NCBI GenBank assembly: GCA_012845835.1
Contig: JABAKD010000028.1
Location: forward strand, 503,501-567,500
DNA length: 64,000 nucleotides
Source of the DNA: Undaria pinnatifida
Taxonomy: Eukaryota > Sar > Phaeophyceae > Laminariales > Alariaceae
Direction: 5' to 3'
Below are positions 11,213 to 21,409 of the stretch, one piece after another. A model generated the notes under the pieces. That model was not told the origin of the DNA. It did not search any database and saw only the letters and a program-made list of their open reading frames with translations. The translations under genes and the position numbers were made by a program. How positions within the stretch are numbered: position 1 is the first letter of the stretch; every line of letters begins with the position of its first letter.

Positions 11213-11614
11213 CAGACTTGCCAAATTCCGAAAACGGTTTTGGCCCCGACAAAGTGCTATTATACCTCCAGATGCCGTAGAGCTCTCGCGCCTCCAAGTC
11301 AGGAGACCCAGAAAAAAATAGTGGACACATGCGACACGGTAGAAGACGCGTACACCGTTTCATAACCTCACTTGATACTAAAGTACTTGATATTTGAAAG
11401 TACTATCTACCTCACCCCCACAAACGTGTGTTTTTTTTTTGGAGTATTGTAGATAGACTGAACATGCAAAAACCGATCAATAAACCCATGACCCACACTG
11501 GCATACACAAAATATCATGTTGCGAAATATGAATGTCATCCCGACGATTTTGGAGGTTAACCCCTTTAGCACCCCAAAATCCCACCCTATTCTAAGTTCA
11601 ATTATATACTTGTG

Positions 11615-12510
11615 TGTTATATGGTTTGGTTTGGGTAAGCGGTGGGTCAACCTTTTCCAAGTGGTCAAATAGACTCCAATCCTCCACTACTAATTCCTTA
11701 ACAAATGGCGTCGTCGGCATGACCATGGGTGTTGGGGATCGTGGGTTCAAATCCCACCATCCACCGATTGACACTAAACTTTTACGACTTTCCCCATCCA
11801 TGTCGAACTTGAATATCACTCTCCGGTATCCCCAGGAAATGAAACCGCTTCTTGGATATTGAAACACGTCCGCCCGTGTATCCGGCCGATATGGAAGTGT
11901 CGTGGTGCCGGAAGGTGTGAGAGAAGGGACGCAGGGGTATCAGCTGCGCTTGGAGACAGCACCGGTTCTTCATTGCAGATTTCTTGTTATTGGCGTTGAG
12001 CTATGAGAAGCTCGAGGAGACAGCAAAGGAGAAGGAGTGAGAGCATGGGGGTGGGGCGAGGCTAACAGAGTTCGCTTCACCCCAGCATTGCTGCTGTGCT
12101 CTCTTTTGGACCTTTACCTATGGAACGTACAAAGAACGCTCTCCTAGATGTTCTATATTCCCATGAGCGCTTAACGCGCTTACTTCTATCTATCTTGTCC
12201 AGAGGAGCACCGTTCCATTACCGAGAACGCTCTTGTTTCATAAGCTAGCTAGATTCTACGGGTTATCCGCTCCACTCACAATATCCCGTTTAAGATAATC
12301 TTCTTATGGCCAATAGACCATAGCTCTGCGGGCTATCTTATCGAATCTATTGCCAGCTATAATGACATTCTACTACACCGACCTGCTGTCCCGCCGCTTC
12401 GGCGGGGGGGAGGGAGTGTTAATACGGCTTTTAGTTTGGGTAGTTAAACCTACTGGTTAACCTTTTTTGCAAGTGGTCAAACGGACTAATGCCCCACTTA
12501 TTCCTAAACA
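11615..12510 (+). mobile_element. TRIM-like miniature LTR element, copy 3 (long form)
   Basis: Plus-strand element with a 5' LTR at 11615-11703 (89 bases, TGTTAT...CCTTAACA) and a diverged 3' LTR at 12417-12510. After the 5' LTR comes AA and a primer-binding site (TGGCGTCGTCGGCA, 14-base match), then a tRNA T-arm-like block GTGGGTTCAAATCCCAC. A G-rich purine tract (GGCGGGGGGGAGGGAG) abuts the 3' LTR. The internal part is longer than in copy 1 and has no reading frame with a recognised domain. No clean target duplication is left. Confidence 0.65.
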
Positions 12511-12539
12511 TATAGTCTACCCGATGGACAATGCCACGG

Positions 12540-12880
12540 CCTAGGTACGAGTCGTTCCACGGTAGCCCCCTCAAACTTTTCTTCAATGGTCCCTGATCGC
12601 TAGTTTTGAAACCAGCTCCCGGGCCGTATCCCCCTGAAATACACAGCAGCAGCAGCGCCCCTTGCCACCCCGACGTCATCGTTCGATGTAGCCCCCTTTG
12701 CGAACAACGAAATATATGGATAGTAGGTGTGCATGTTTTTTAAAGCATTCTTCCTCACGAGTGTCGACCAGCCCTGAAACGTTCGTTTTGAAGAAAATCG
12801 CGTTGTTTAAATTAATGGGGGGGGGGGGGGCTAGATATCGTAGAATCAGTCGTTATACATCTCTACACCACATGTGTGTA
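12540..12880 (+). repeat. Dispersed repeat family A, copy 3
   Basis: Same ordered blocks as 1130-1450 and 2350-2640, including TTCCACGGTAG, ACCAGCTCCCGG and ATCGTAGAATCAGTCG. Confidence 0.5.
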
Positions 12881-12951
12881 CTGCTGTAGTACACGAAAAG
12901 TATTGCGAAAAAAAAACAAGAAATATTTTTTTTTGGGACAAATTTTGTGGG

Positions 12952-13050
12952 TTAACGCCCCTTCGCAACTGGAAACCCGTTTTTCGGGGGACAAAATCAC
13001 TTGTAATTAGTGTGTGAAGGTGTTTTGGGGGCTCTAAATAAAGGGGTTAA
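12952..13050 (+). mobile_element. TTAA miniature element, copy 2
   Basis: Begins TTAACGCCCCTT and ends AAAGGGGTTAA, with the family core between. Slightly longer than the 89-bp consensus. Confidence 0.7.
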
Positions 13051-13164
13051 AGAACCCCGTCACTCACAAAAAAAAAGCCCAGAGTAGTACGCGTGCTATA
13101 TACGATAGTCTGTAGAGGTGCGCACCACTTTTTTTTTGAGGTTTATTCCTCGATTTTTGAGAGC

Positions 13165-13259
13165 TTAACCCCTTTACAACTGGAAACCCGTTTTTGGGGA
13201 CAAATAAAAATTACTTGGAATTAGTATAGGGAGGGGTTCGGGGGCTCTAAAGAGGTTAA
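13165..13259 (+). mobile_element. TTAA miniature element, copy 3
   Basis: Begins TTAACCCCTTTACAACTGG and ends CTCTAAAGAGGTTAA. Both ends carry TTAA. Confidence 0.75.
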
Positions 13260-13349
13260 GAAAGACCTCTCCCCAAAAAAACTGTTTTCTTGGGGGGGAG
13301 GGAGAAAAAAAACACTTCTTGTGACCGGATAAAAAAACACACACATCTG

Positions 13350-13807
13350 TGTTAAGGTATTAGTCTAGTGGGGTATTAGTCCGTTTGACCACTTGCAACT
13401 GGTTTACCAATAGCTTACCCAAACTAAGCCTTATAACACTCTTCCCCCCCTGAAACAGCGGGATAGCAGGTCGGCCGGATATACGGGCGGACCTGTCATT
13501 TTTATCCAAGCCGTTTCATTCCCTGAGGTACCAGGGAGAGTGTTTTTCAAGTTCGACCATGGGGAAAATCTGAAAAGTTTATTATTGTGGATGGTGGGGA
13601 TCGAACCCACGACCCAAAAAACCCATGGTCTGTCGACGACGCCATTTGAAAAGTTTATTATTGTGGATGGTAGGGATCGAACCCACGACCCAAAAAACCC
13701 ATGGTCCTGCCGACGACGCCATTTGTTAAGGTATCAGTGGGGTATTATTTCGTTTGACCACTTGCAACTGGTTAACCAATAGCTTACCCAAACTAAGCCT
13801 TATAACA
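13350..13807 (-). mobile_element. TRIM-like miniature LTR element, copy 1 (complete)
   Basis: 458 bases. Two direct terminal repeats (13350-13438 and 13724-13807) end in TG...CA and are flanked by the 4-base duplication TCTG (13346-13349 and 13808-13811). On the minus strand the 5' repeat is followed by AA and the 16-base serine-tRNA-type primer-binding site (13706-13721). A purine tract AGGGGGGAAGAG precedes the 3' repeat. The inside is non-coding and carries two tandem copies (about 75 bases) of a block with GTGGGTTCGATCCC, which looks like a tRNA T-arm/B-box. These features together define a terminal-repeat retrotransposon in miniature. Confidence 0.85.
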
Positions 13808-13897
13808 TCTGGCCTCGAGGTAGGTACACATCGATCGAATCACATTGCAAAAAAAAAAAGTGTGCGCGTGTGAATTTTTTTCCCGACGATTTCTGTG

Positions 13898-13987
13898 TCA
13901 ACCCCTTTAGAGCCTCCGAACCCCTCCCTATACTAAATCCAAAAAATTTTGTCCCCAAAAACGGGTTTCTAGTTGTAAAGGGGTTAG
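13898..13987 (-). mobile_element. TTAA miniature element, copy 4 (inverted)
   Basis: Minus-strand copy inserted into repeat family B. Its ends have mutated (TCAA and TTAG instead of TTAA), but the core is well conserved. Confidence 0.65.
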
Positions 13988-14142
13988 GGAGCACCCCCCG
14001 TCATTCAGAAACCATTTCCGCCAAAAAGCGGTATACCTCTTATCATCGTAGCACGCGTCCACACAACACACAGCCAAAAAGTGCTATAAAATTGACGACT
14101 GGTTCTACGTTATATATACTTCGTATATTATATAAAATGAAA

Positions 14143-14228
14143 ATACACTCCAGCTGTGAGATCGAAGATTTTGTCGAAACTCATCTTTGCAAGCTAGCTG
14201 TGTGTGATACTTCGATCGCGCGTATTAC
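14143..14228 (+). repeat. Dispersed repeat family C, copy split by the retroelement
   Basis: Family C begins ATACACTCCAGCTGTGAGATC, then TTTGCAAGCTGTGTGTGATA, then GATCGCGCGTATTAC. The copy continues at 15619 with TTACGGGTTGTGTGTCCTCAT, showing the retroelement landed inside it. Confidence 0.75.
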
Positions 14229-15618
14229 TGTTAAGATACGGCCTCGAAAGGCCTGTAGGTATCCGAATTTGAGATCATTTGGATGGGTTTCGTATGATAA
14301 GGTTGGCGGTTTATGTTCGGGGAAGTTAGGAATTAGATCGGAGGCACGCGCCTCCGATCTCAGAAGCTATCCCGGGCTCTGTTGGAAACGAATAAAGCTA
14401 CATCTCTACGAAGGAACGAAAGTGAGTACTCTCCGAGGACCTGACGTAACGTAGACGAATCTCGAGGCGCGGCCGTGGCCAGTTGACTTCCAAGCCACCA
14501 CCGCTTCTCGATAGTTCTTCATTTTTTTGAGGTATGAGTTTTGCGTCTTTGCCTTTGGGTCGTTCGTAGTGTCCTGAGGGTCTTCATCGAGTTTTGGGGC
14601 GGTTCTTTCAAAAAAAAAATTATTTTCTGTCCTGCCGAACCCCCTGCTCAGTGCCGGGTCAGGGTTCGGGTAAAACGCCGCTATCTGAGGCGCAGGGCTG
14701 TCGCCTTTTTGTCATTGTTCAAATTCGCCCTGCCGACGCCCTCCTCAGCCCAGAGCCGGGGGGCGACCAGTGTACGGGTCTGTGTGTCTTCTTTTATGTT
14801 TTGTGTGTTGTATTTGTTCTGCTTTGTTTTTTTTTGTCGTCTAAATACTTCCTCCCCCAGCGGGGCAGTATGTGTTGACAACTTCCATCCCGGGTATTCG
14901 TCGTTTCCTCGTCTAACCCCCCGCCTTGCCGATGGCCCGCGGGAGGTTTTTCGCATTACTTCTCCCTTGTGTTAGCGCCTGTGTTCCCCTCCATATCGAC
15001 GAGGGCTCGCCTCGCCATAGTACTTTTTCTGTGGTTGGTTTACCGCAGAGCCTTTCCTGCCCCCCCCGCCACACCGGCGGCATGCGGCAGGTTCTAGAGC
15101 CTTTTCTGCCCCCCCCGCCACCCCGGCGGCATACGGCAGGTTTTTGATGGGTGACTATTGCCTTGCTGTAGGGTCTGCTTTTCTTTCTACTGCTTTTCTT
15201 CGCGTGTTCCTGGCTCCATAGCCAGACGGTTAGAGGTGTGGGAGTGGGGTTTGAGGAGCCGCATCTTCGACTCATGGTCTAGTTCGTAGAACCGGAGTTT
15301 CCCCGAATCTCCCATATTTCTGCATATGCGACTCATCAGGGTGGGCTAGTGTTAAGATACGGCCTCGAAAGGCCTGTAGGTATCCGAATTTGAGATCATT
15401 TGGATGGGTTTCGTATGATAAGGTTGGCGGTTTATGTTCGGGGAAGTTAGGAATTAGATCGGAGGCACGCGCCTCCGATCTCAGAAGCTATCCCGGGCTC
15501 TGGTGGAAACGAATAAAGCTACATCTCTACGAAGGAACGAAAGTGAGTACTCTCCGAAGACCTGCTCAATTGGCAGACCTGCAGGGGGCACTCTGTGTCC
15601 CCACCTATTATTTTCACA
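14229..15618 (+). mobile_element. Deletion derivative of the chromovirus
   Basis: 1,390 bases on the plus strand. The left LTR (from TGTTAAGATACGG at 14229) breaks off near 14445 and joins directly to the 3' internal part of the element, which matches the reverse of 4350-5250. The right LTR is complete (15350-15618). A 4-base duplication TTAC flanks it (14225-14228 and 15619-15622), and joining the flanks restores an uninterrupted copy of dispersed repeat family C. All of gag and pol and the primer-binding site are gone. Confidence 0.85.
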
Positions 15619-15639
15619 TTACGGGTTGTGTGTCCTCAT

Positions 15640-16080
15640 AATATTATATATGACGATTCGCATCCCTCCCGATAATAATGCTCAATGGCGGAGACAGTAC
15701 ATGGCCACATACATCACCTCGCATGCTGTATTTGGCAATACGTATCTCTTTCGTATAGTTAGCGATGTCAGAAAATAATGGTAACTGTATGATGGTGGTG
15801 ACAAACAGTGCATGACCACATCACCTCGCCTGTTGTATTTGACAATACGTATCTCTTTCTTATAATTAGCGATGTCAGAAAATAATGGTAACTACAAATA
15901 TTCTATAAAATATTCTAGCTTTCGATCCATGTATCATACAACAACGACTTATGAAGATTTAACACGTTATTTACTACACGTAAACACTGGGTTGCATGCT
16001 GCATCGAACATCAAACCTTCTAGAATAGTAAACATTACAAGCCAGATGATATAAAGGGATGTCTTATTGCTTCAATCGTC
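15640..16080. other. Gene-free stretch with a short tandem duplication
   Basis: A segment of about 100 bases containing CTCGC.TG.TGTATTTG.CAATACGTATCTCTTTC and TTAGCGATGTCAGAAAATAATGG occurs twice (about 15715-15785 and 15825-15890). No coding content seen. Confidence 0.5.
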
Positions 16081-17128
16081 AGGTTTGTCCCATTTGAGGA
16101 TTTACAGTTTCCGCGCACATATTGAAATGTCCCGCCCCCCGCCCCCCCCCCCTCCCCTCCCCTGACCCTGACCCCTCTTGTTCATGAAAAACCCCAAGCC
16201 TTCCCCCCCCCCCCCCCGTCCCCCGATCCCCCCCCCCCCCCGCCTAGTTTGTCCAAACGCCCCACTCACAATCGAAATCGGCCAGAGTAATAAACACCTA
16301 TACGCAGTTGATATCACGTCATTATCTTTCTGACCATCCATGACGTAGTTTTCAAATCTTTTTCCCCCCCACCCCCCCCCTTCAACGCCCCCTCTTTTCC
16401 AACCACCCGCACGATCGCCTAGACCTAGCACCACGCGTACAACAAGCCCCTACATATCTTCGATCTCACAGCCGAAGTGTATTTGAATATTATTTGTGAC
16501 CTAAACCTGCTAAAAAATTCCCCCCCCCCCCCCCCCCCCCTCTCGCTCTCCCTTACTCAAACGCCCCACCAAATATCGAAATCCGCCAGATTAATAAACA
16601 CTTTACGCACAGGGTATCACCTCATTATCTTTCGAGAGCCATCCATGCCGCTTCTTTCCCCCCCCCCCCGCCCCGAACGCCCCCTTCTTCCCCATCACCC
16701 ACACCATCGCCTAGACCTAGCACCACACGTATAACAAACCCCTCACCTAAAACCCTTCCTTCCCCCCCCCCCCCCCCCCCCCGCCCCCCCCCGCCCCCTC
16801 CCCCGCCCCCCCCCCCGCCCCCACCCCCCACATTCCCCCCCCCCAACCCATCCCAACCCCACCCCCTCGAACACTTCACCCTCTCTCTACTCACTGATTG
16901 TACGACTTACCCCAGGATATACATGATAAACTGATGCATTACAAAACCGTCACATTTATCCCCTCAAAATAATGTATAGTTTCCACGCACATATTGAGCT
17001 GCCCCACACGCCCCACCCCCGCCCCAACCCCCCCCCCCCCCCCCCCCCAATAATAAACTGGTGCCAAAACCGTCAGATTTATCCCCTTGAAAGGACTATA
17101 ACTTACATGCACAAATTGCCGCCCCCTT

Positions 17129-17160
<32 letters not shown>

Positions 17161-17530
17161 AAACCCGCTCGCTTTTGATCAAAACCAGGCCCCCACGTCC
17201 TTCAAAACTCCGCCCCGCCACCGGTTATTCGACTTACAAGATTCACTTGATAAAAGGATACATTTCCCTCCACAGCTGTCAGATTTTGTCCCCCTCAGAA
17301 ACGGGTTTTATAGTTTCAGCGCACAGACTGACTAAAATCACCCTTTTGACCCTGATAGCTACACTGTAGTTGTAAGGGGAGTCGCCGACCTATATCCTTA
17401 ATGAGGACACACAACTCGTAATGCGCGCGATCGGAGTATCACACACAGCTTGCAAAGATGAGTTTCGACGAAATCTTCGATCTCACAGCTGGAGTGTATT
17501 TTCATTTTTCATAATATATATAATATATAT
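16080..17530 (-). repeat. Dispersed repeat family C, long inverted copy with C-tracts
   Basis: Reverse-orientation copy of the family seen at 48430-49010 (also inverted), 51065-52110 and 55565-56285. It ends at 17400-17530 with the conserved core AGCTTGCAAAGATGAGTTTCG and CACAGCTGGAGTGTATTTTCA. Internal units of roughly 130-300 bases each contain a 'GTCAGATTTATCCCC' or 'ATCGAAATC.GCCAGA' phrase next to C-runs of 10-20. Open frames here are low-complexity shadows. Confidence 0.7.
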
Positions 17531-17726
17531 TATATATTATATATACTCCGTATATGTCTAGCTAGCTAGCCCCCTCTCAATACAGCATTTTTTTGTTTGT
17601 TTATAACTTCTTGAAACAAACGCGTCAGCTAGGTTAGTTCGATACATTTAGGGTCGATTTTGGACGCATGCCGCGATCGTCGAAGTAGCAATTTTTGTCT
17701 GAAATGTTGTCTGAATGACGGGGCTG

Positions 17727-18055
17727 TGTTAAGGTATTAGACTAGTGGGGTATTAGTCCGTTCGACCACTTGCAAAAGGTTAACCAATAGCTTACCCAAA
17801 CTAAGACTTACAACACTCGCCCCCCCTGAAACGGCGGGATAGCAGGTCGGCCGGATATGCGGGCGGACCTTTCAATATCCAAGCCGTTTCATTTCCTGAA
17901 AAGGTTAACCAGAAGCTTACCCACACTAAGTTTTTTTTTTTTTTTTTTTTTTTTTATCCTCCGGCGGATGGGGAAAAATAAAGCTTTAGCTCACCACACT
18001 TCCGCGTATTTTCATACGCGTCGTGTGTCGATTTAACTCAGTAAGCCTTATAACA
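17727..18055 (-). mobile_element. TRIM-like miniature LTR element, copy 2 (rearranged)
   Basis: Same terminal repeat (17727-17815) and G/C tract as copy 1, and a short remnant of the other repeat ending GCCTTATAACA at 18055. A 4-base duplication GCTG flanks it (17723-17726 and 18056-18059). Within it (about 17930-18040) is a T-run and a copy of the 'CCTCCGGCGGATGGGGAAAAATAAAG' repeat that also occurs near 36690, 48075 and 49330. Confidence 0.75.
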
Positions 18056-18059
18056 GCTG

Positions 18060-19190
18060 CTTAACCCGAAAAAATCGTCGGAAATTGACAAAAAAAGAAA
18101 AAAAAACGCATGATTCTCGCTGCTGCAGTACCTTGGCCACACGGGATATTTTATCCGGGGTGCACGCTGTATTATTTTCCTCTCAAACTAATCTGTTTTT
18201 GGGAGAGTGTCTTAAGCTCCCGAATCGAGAGGAACCTCAGAAAAAAAGAAAAAAAAAAGTGGTGCGCCTATATCTTTGCAAGGTGAGTGATATTTTTATA
18301 TATTATTATATACCTGGTATATAATTTTCTGCGAATACAAATTGGAGGAGTTGAATTGACACACATAGAGCATGCATGGAAATATGTGGAGTAGAAATCT
18401 CCTCCAGATGAAAAAATAAATCGCGCATAGTACCGTAGTGGGGAGGGGGGAGAGGAGCCTGCTCATTTGACCCCGGACCTGAGAAACGTCTACAAGGGGG
18501 ACAAGCGGAAAAAGGGAAAGTTCGAAGATAACAGAAAGTGATGAGCTAAAAAAAATGGAGCCTGGTCCTGTGACCACGGATTTGTGATTAAGCGAGCGAG
18601 TCGATGTGGCAACAACTCTTGACCTATCTATGGCGACCCATGTCTGGCGAACCGACGAGAGCGAGCGAGTGCCGTTTCGTCAAAAAAACCGTGAATATGA
18701 CAAAAGAGCGTGCAATCGCCACGCTACAAGCGTGTGTCGCCGAGCGCTCCGTACACTGCACAGTTCGGAGAGATACATCCTTCCGTCCACCCCGTAAGCA
18801 TGAGACGTTATTTCGTGTGCCCGATGCCGTGACCCCGTCACATAACTTAGACGAGACAAGGTTTCTCAATTAAGACAAATAATTCTTCCCAATTAAGACA
18901 AGTTTTTCTTCTTTCCCAAAGGTGTGAATAGTACGTGATGCGCGCTGTTTTGTGTCCTCTGGGCAGTCAGTGAGTGCGCCATTTTGCAAAAACCGCGATG
19001 ACGATGGTCCCCGACCAAGACGAATGCTTGCCAGCTTGCTACCCGAAGGTAACCCAAGAGTTAGGATCACCGTGAATTAGATCGATCATACCGTGTTTAA
19101 AAAAAATATCTACTGGTGACGGTATGTATCAACCAGCATCCTATAATTAATAAATACTAACACAATCGGTGTCAGAACTATAATATTACT
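18060..19190. other. Gene-free stretch, dispersed repeat fragments
   Basis: Around 18425-18540 there is a repeat (TAGTGGGGAGGGGGGAGA...CCGGA.CTGAG) also found near 30005-30110 and 60695-60800. At 18557-18615 there is a fragment of the inverted-repeat terminus described at 52204-53494 (GAGCCTGGTCCTGTGACCACGGA). I see no gene. Confidence 0.5.
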
Positions 19191-19239
19191 ACAACGGTGT
19201 GTTTAGTCGGGTACTTACACTTGAAGCGTACTGAGATAC

Positions 19240-19445
19240 ATGCCCGAGGATTACCCGGGTACATACCCGAGGATTACCCGGGTACATACCCGATGATTAC
19301 CCGGGTACATACGCGATGGAGCTACCCGGGTACATACCCGAGGATTACCCGGATACATACCCGAGGGGTGCCCGGGTACATATCCGACGAGTACCCGAGT
19401 ACATACCCGACGGGTACCCGAATACATACCAGAGTTTGACCCAAA
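19240..19445. repeat. Minisatellite of about 21-24 bp, CCCGGGTACATACCCGA
   Basis: About nine tandem units built on TACCCGGGTACATACCCGAGGAT. Each unit is partly self-complementary, so frames on both strands are repetitive (GYIPEDYPG-type and RVCTR-type). Confidence 0.85.
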
Positions 19446-20215
19446 CAACTAGGTTCGGTACCCGGGTACCCCACAAGCAGCATATACCCTCTTCTAAACG
19501 CACCCTCGTACTATTAATACTAGTACCAATACAATCGGTGTCGGTACTACCACTGCCATGTATTCGGACCGTCAAAAGCTATACCGTCGAATCAGCACCA
19601 CGTACCCCTCCCCCTCCATGCGCTACAGCAAGGCCTAACACACCAAAACACACCGAGGTTGACCGAGATCGACACTCCTTTCGCAACTGTGACCCAAAAC
19701 CCGGAAAAAGCTCGTCACGCGACTCCCCCCCCCCCCTATGCCTGTCTCGGTACTCCCTAAAAGGCTTGCGATGGCAAACCCATACTAGTCGAGCGAAAAA
19801 CTCAAACCAGGGAGGGCAGGGGGGGAGGGGGAGGGGCGTTAATCAACACTTGGTACATCCAAATTCGCTACAAGTTTAGAGCGAATCCCAACAAATAAGG
19901 AGGAAACCCCGCAATTTTCCTTTCCCGAATCCCCCCCCACCCGGGTGCAATTTTTTTCTGCGTGGTCGGCGAAAACCCAACATACTCCGTACGGCGTTTG
20001 TCTGGATGCGAGGGTCAACGGTCTGAAGACTATGGCCATGCATGATGATGCCCCCCCCCGCCCCCCCGCCCCCCCGCCCCCCCCGAATAATATATTTACC
20101 TTGCTTTGTTTACATTGCAGAACCTGTGTCCAGGACGGAAATACGACGATTATGACGCACTTCTAACCCAATCCTGCAGCACAATCGTAGAGCACACGCA
20201 TTAGCACACACGTAC

Positions 20216-20490
20216 GCAAACTCGTACGCACTCGGAACACGCGCGTAAGCACACTTCCAAGTACGTTCTTAAGCGTAAGCATACTCTTGACCACGCTCCT
20301 GAGCGTGATCGTAACCATATTCCTACGCACACTCCTAAGCACACTCCTAAGCACACTCCTAAGCACACTCCTAAGAGCACGTATAAGCACACTCCTACGC
20401 ACACTCCTAAGCGCACGTATAAGCACACTTGAAAGCACACCCCTACGCACACTTCTAAGCAGACTTCTAAGCGCACTTATAAGCACACTC
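20216..20490. repeat. 12-bp tandem repeat AAGCACACTCCT
   Basis: More than fifteen degenerate 12-base units (AAGCACACTCCT, AAGCGCACGTAT, and so on). Open frames here are simple repeat translations. Confidence 0.85.
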
Positions 20491-20944
20491 CCCAGCGCAC
20501 TCAACAAAGCGACCAACGAACCGAGGCACAAAAAACAAACAAAACAAAACCGAAGCATACCAAAAACAACCAGGAAACGGGTGAGATATTTGCTCGCGCC
20601 AATACCTACCGCTGAAAGCACACGCACTCAAAAGCGATCGTAACGCCTGCATGTGCTAGCAACACCTCAATCAACAACCGTCACAAGCCAGCAAAAAACC
20701 CAACTCACAACCACCACAAGCCAACAAAAAAGCCGATGGGCAACAAGTCTAGGTTGGGTTTGGGTAGAAAGAGAGAAGATTAAGGAGGGGGGTGGCGGGG
20801 GGGGGGGGGATACGACATCGTGAAAAACAAAGTACGTCACGCACATATACACAACCCTCTCTCCCCCCCCGCGCCTTCATTTCGATTGGACATGGAGAAG
20901 AGAAAGCAGGTGGGAGGCGGGAGGCGGTGTGTGTGTGGGGGGGT

Positions 20945-21118
20945 ACTCATTCCATCATTTCGTGCATACCCGTAGCCATACGACCATTTACCCACGTACT
21001 CCTGCAATTTCGGGACGGAGCACGTCGGGTTGTTCACCGACCGCTCAGACATCACGTGCACCAGGCGCGAAGCGCCGTGAGGTGGTCAGCGAGTCGCATG
21101 AAGGGGGGGGGGGGGGGT
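20945..21118 (+). repeat. Dispersed repeat family D, copy
   Basis: Shares ordered blocks (TGCATACCCGTAG, CATACGACC, GGGACGGAGCACG.CGGG, CACCAGGCGCGAAGCGCCGTGAGG, GAGTCGCATGAAG) with 43255-43510 and, inverted, 33600-33860. Partial copies are at 19940-20060 and 43728-43805. GCGCGAAGCGCC inside it is palindromic. Confidence 0.65.
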
Positions 21119-21286
21119 GCGGGTGTAGTTCATCACGGAAATTGAGCCACGGCACGCCCGGTACACACCAGCACCGGGACGACAACAGACTAACTAAAAA
21201 GAAACATGGCTGGCGTTCAAATTCTCGTGATATCCTATATATCCCCCCTCTCCTTCTCGCGAGGTGGCAGCAGGTGTTGGCCACGG

Positions 21287-21409
21287 CTATCCGGAGAAAA
21301 AGCGCACTGCCTGATCGATCGGCTTTCGGCACAAGGGACACGGCAAGCCAATCTGGTCCTCGCCGCAATCCTGGCAGCACATCTGATGTCCGCACGGAAC
21401 AAAGGTCAC
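21287..21409 (-). CDS. Exon 19: RING finger second half and stop
   Basis: Acceptor CTCTACAG, then VTFVPCGHQMCCQDC, then LPCPLCRKPI, ending FFSG and TAG. It supplies the Cys-x-His pair and the last four zinc ligands. Joined to exon 18, the spacing is C-x2-C-x11-C-x-H-x3-C-x2-C-x8-C-x2-C, as in RING domains of MEX3/IAP type. Confidence 0.85.
   Translation of the reverse strand: MTFVPCGHQMCCQDCGEDQIGLPCPLCRKPIDQAVRFFSG

Noticed and set aside
19240..19445. Regular repeats that might suggest a CRISPR array
   Set aside because: Units are contiguous with no unique spacers, and the sequence is eukaryotic.
20163..20627. 154-codon minus-strand frame rich in RSVLRS
   Set aside because: Translation of the 12-bp repeat.
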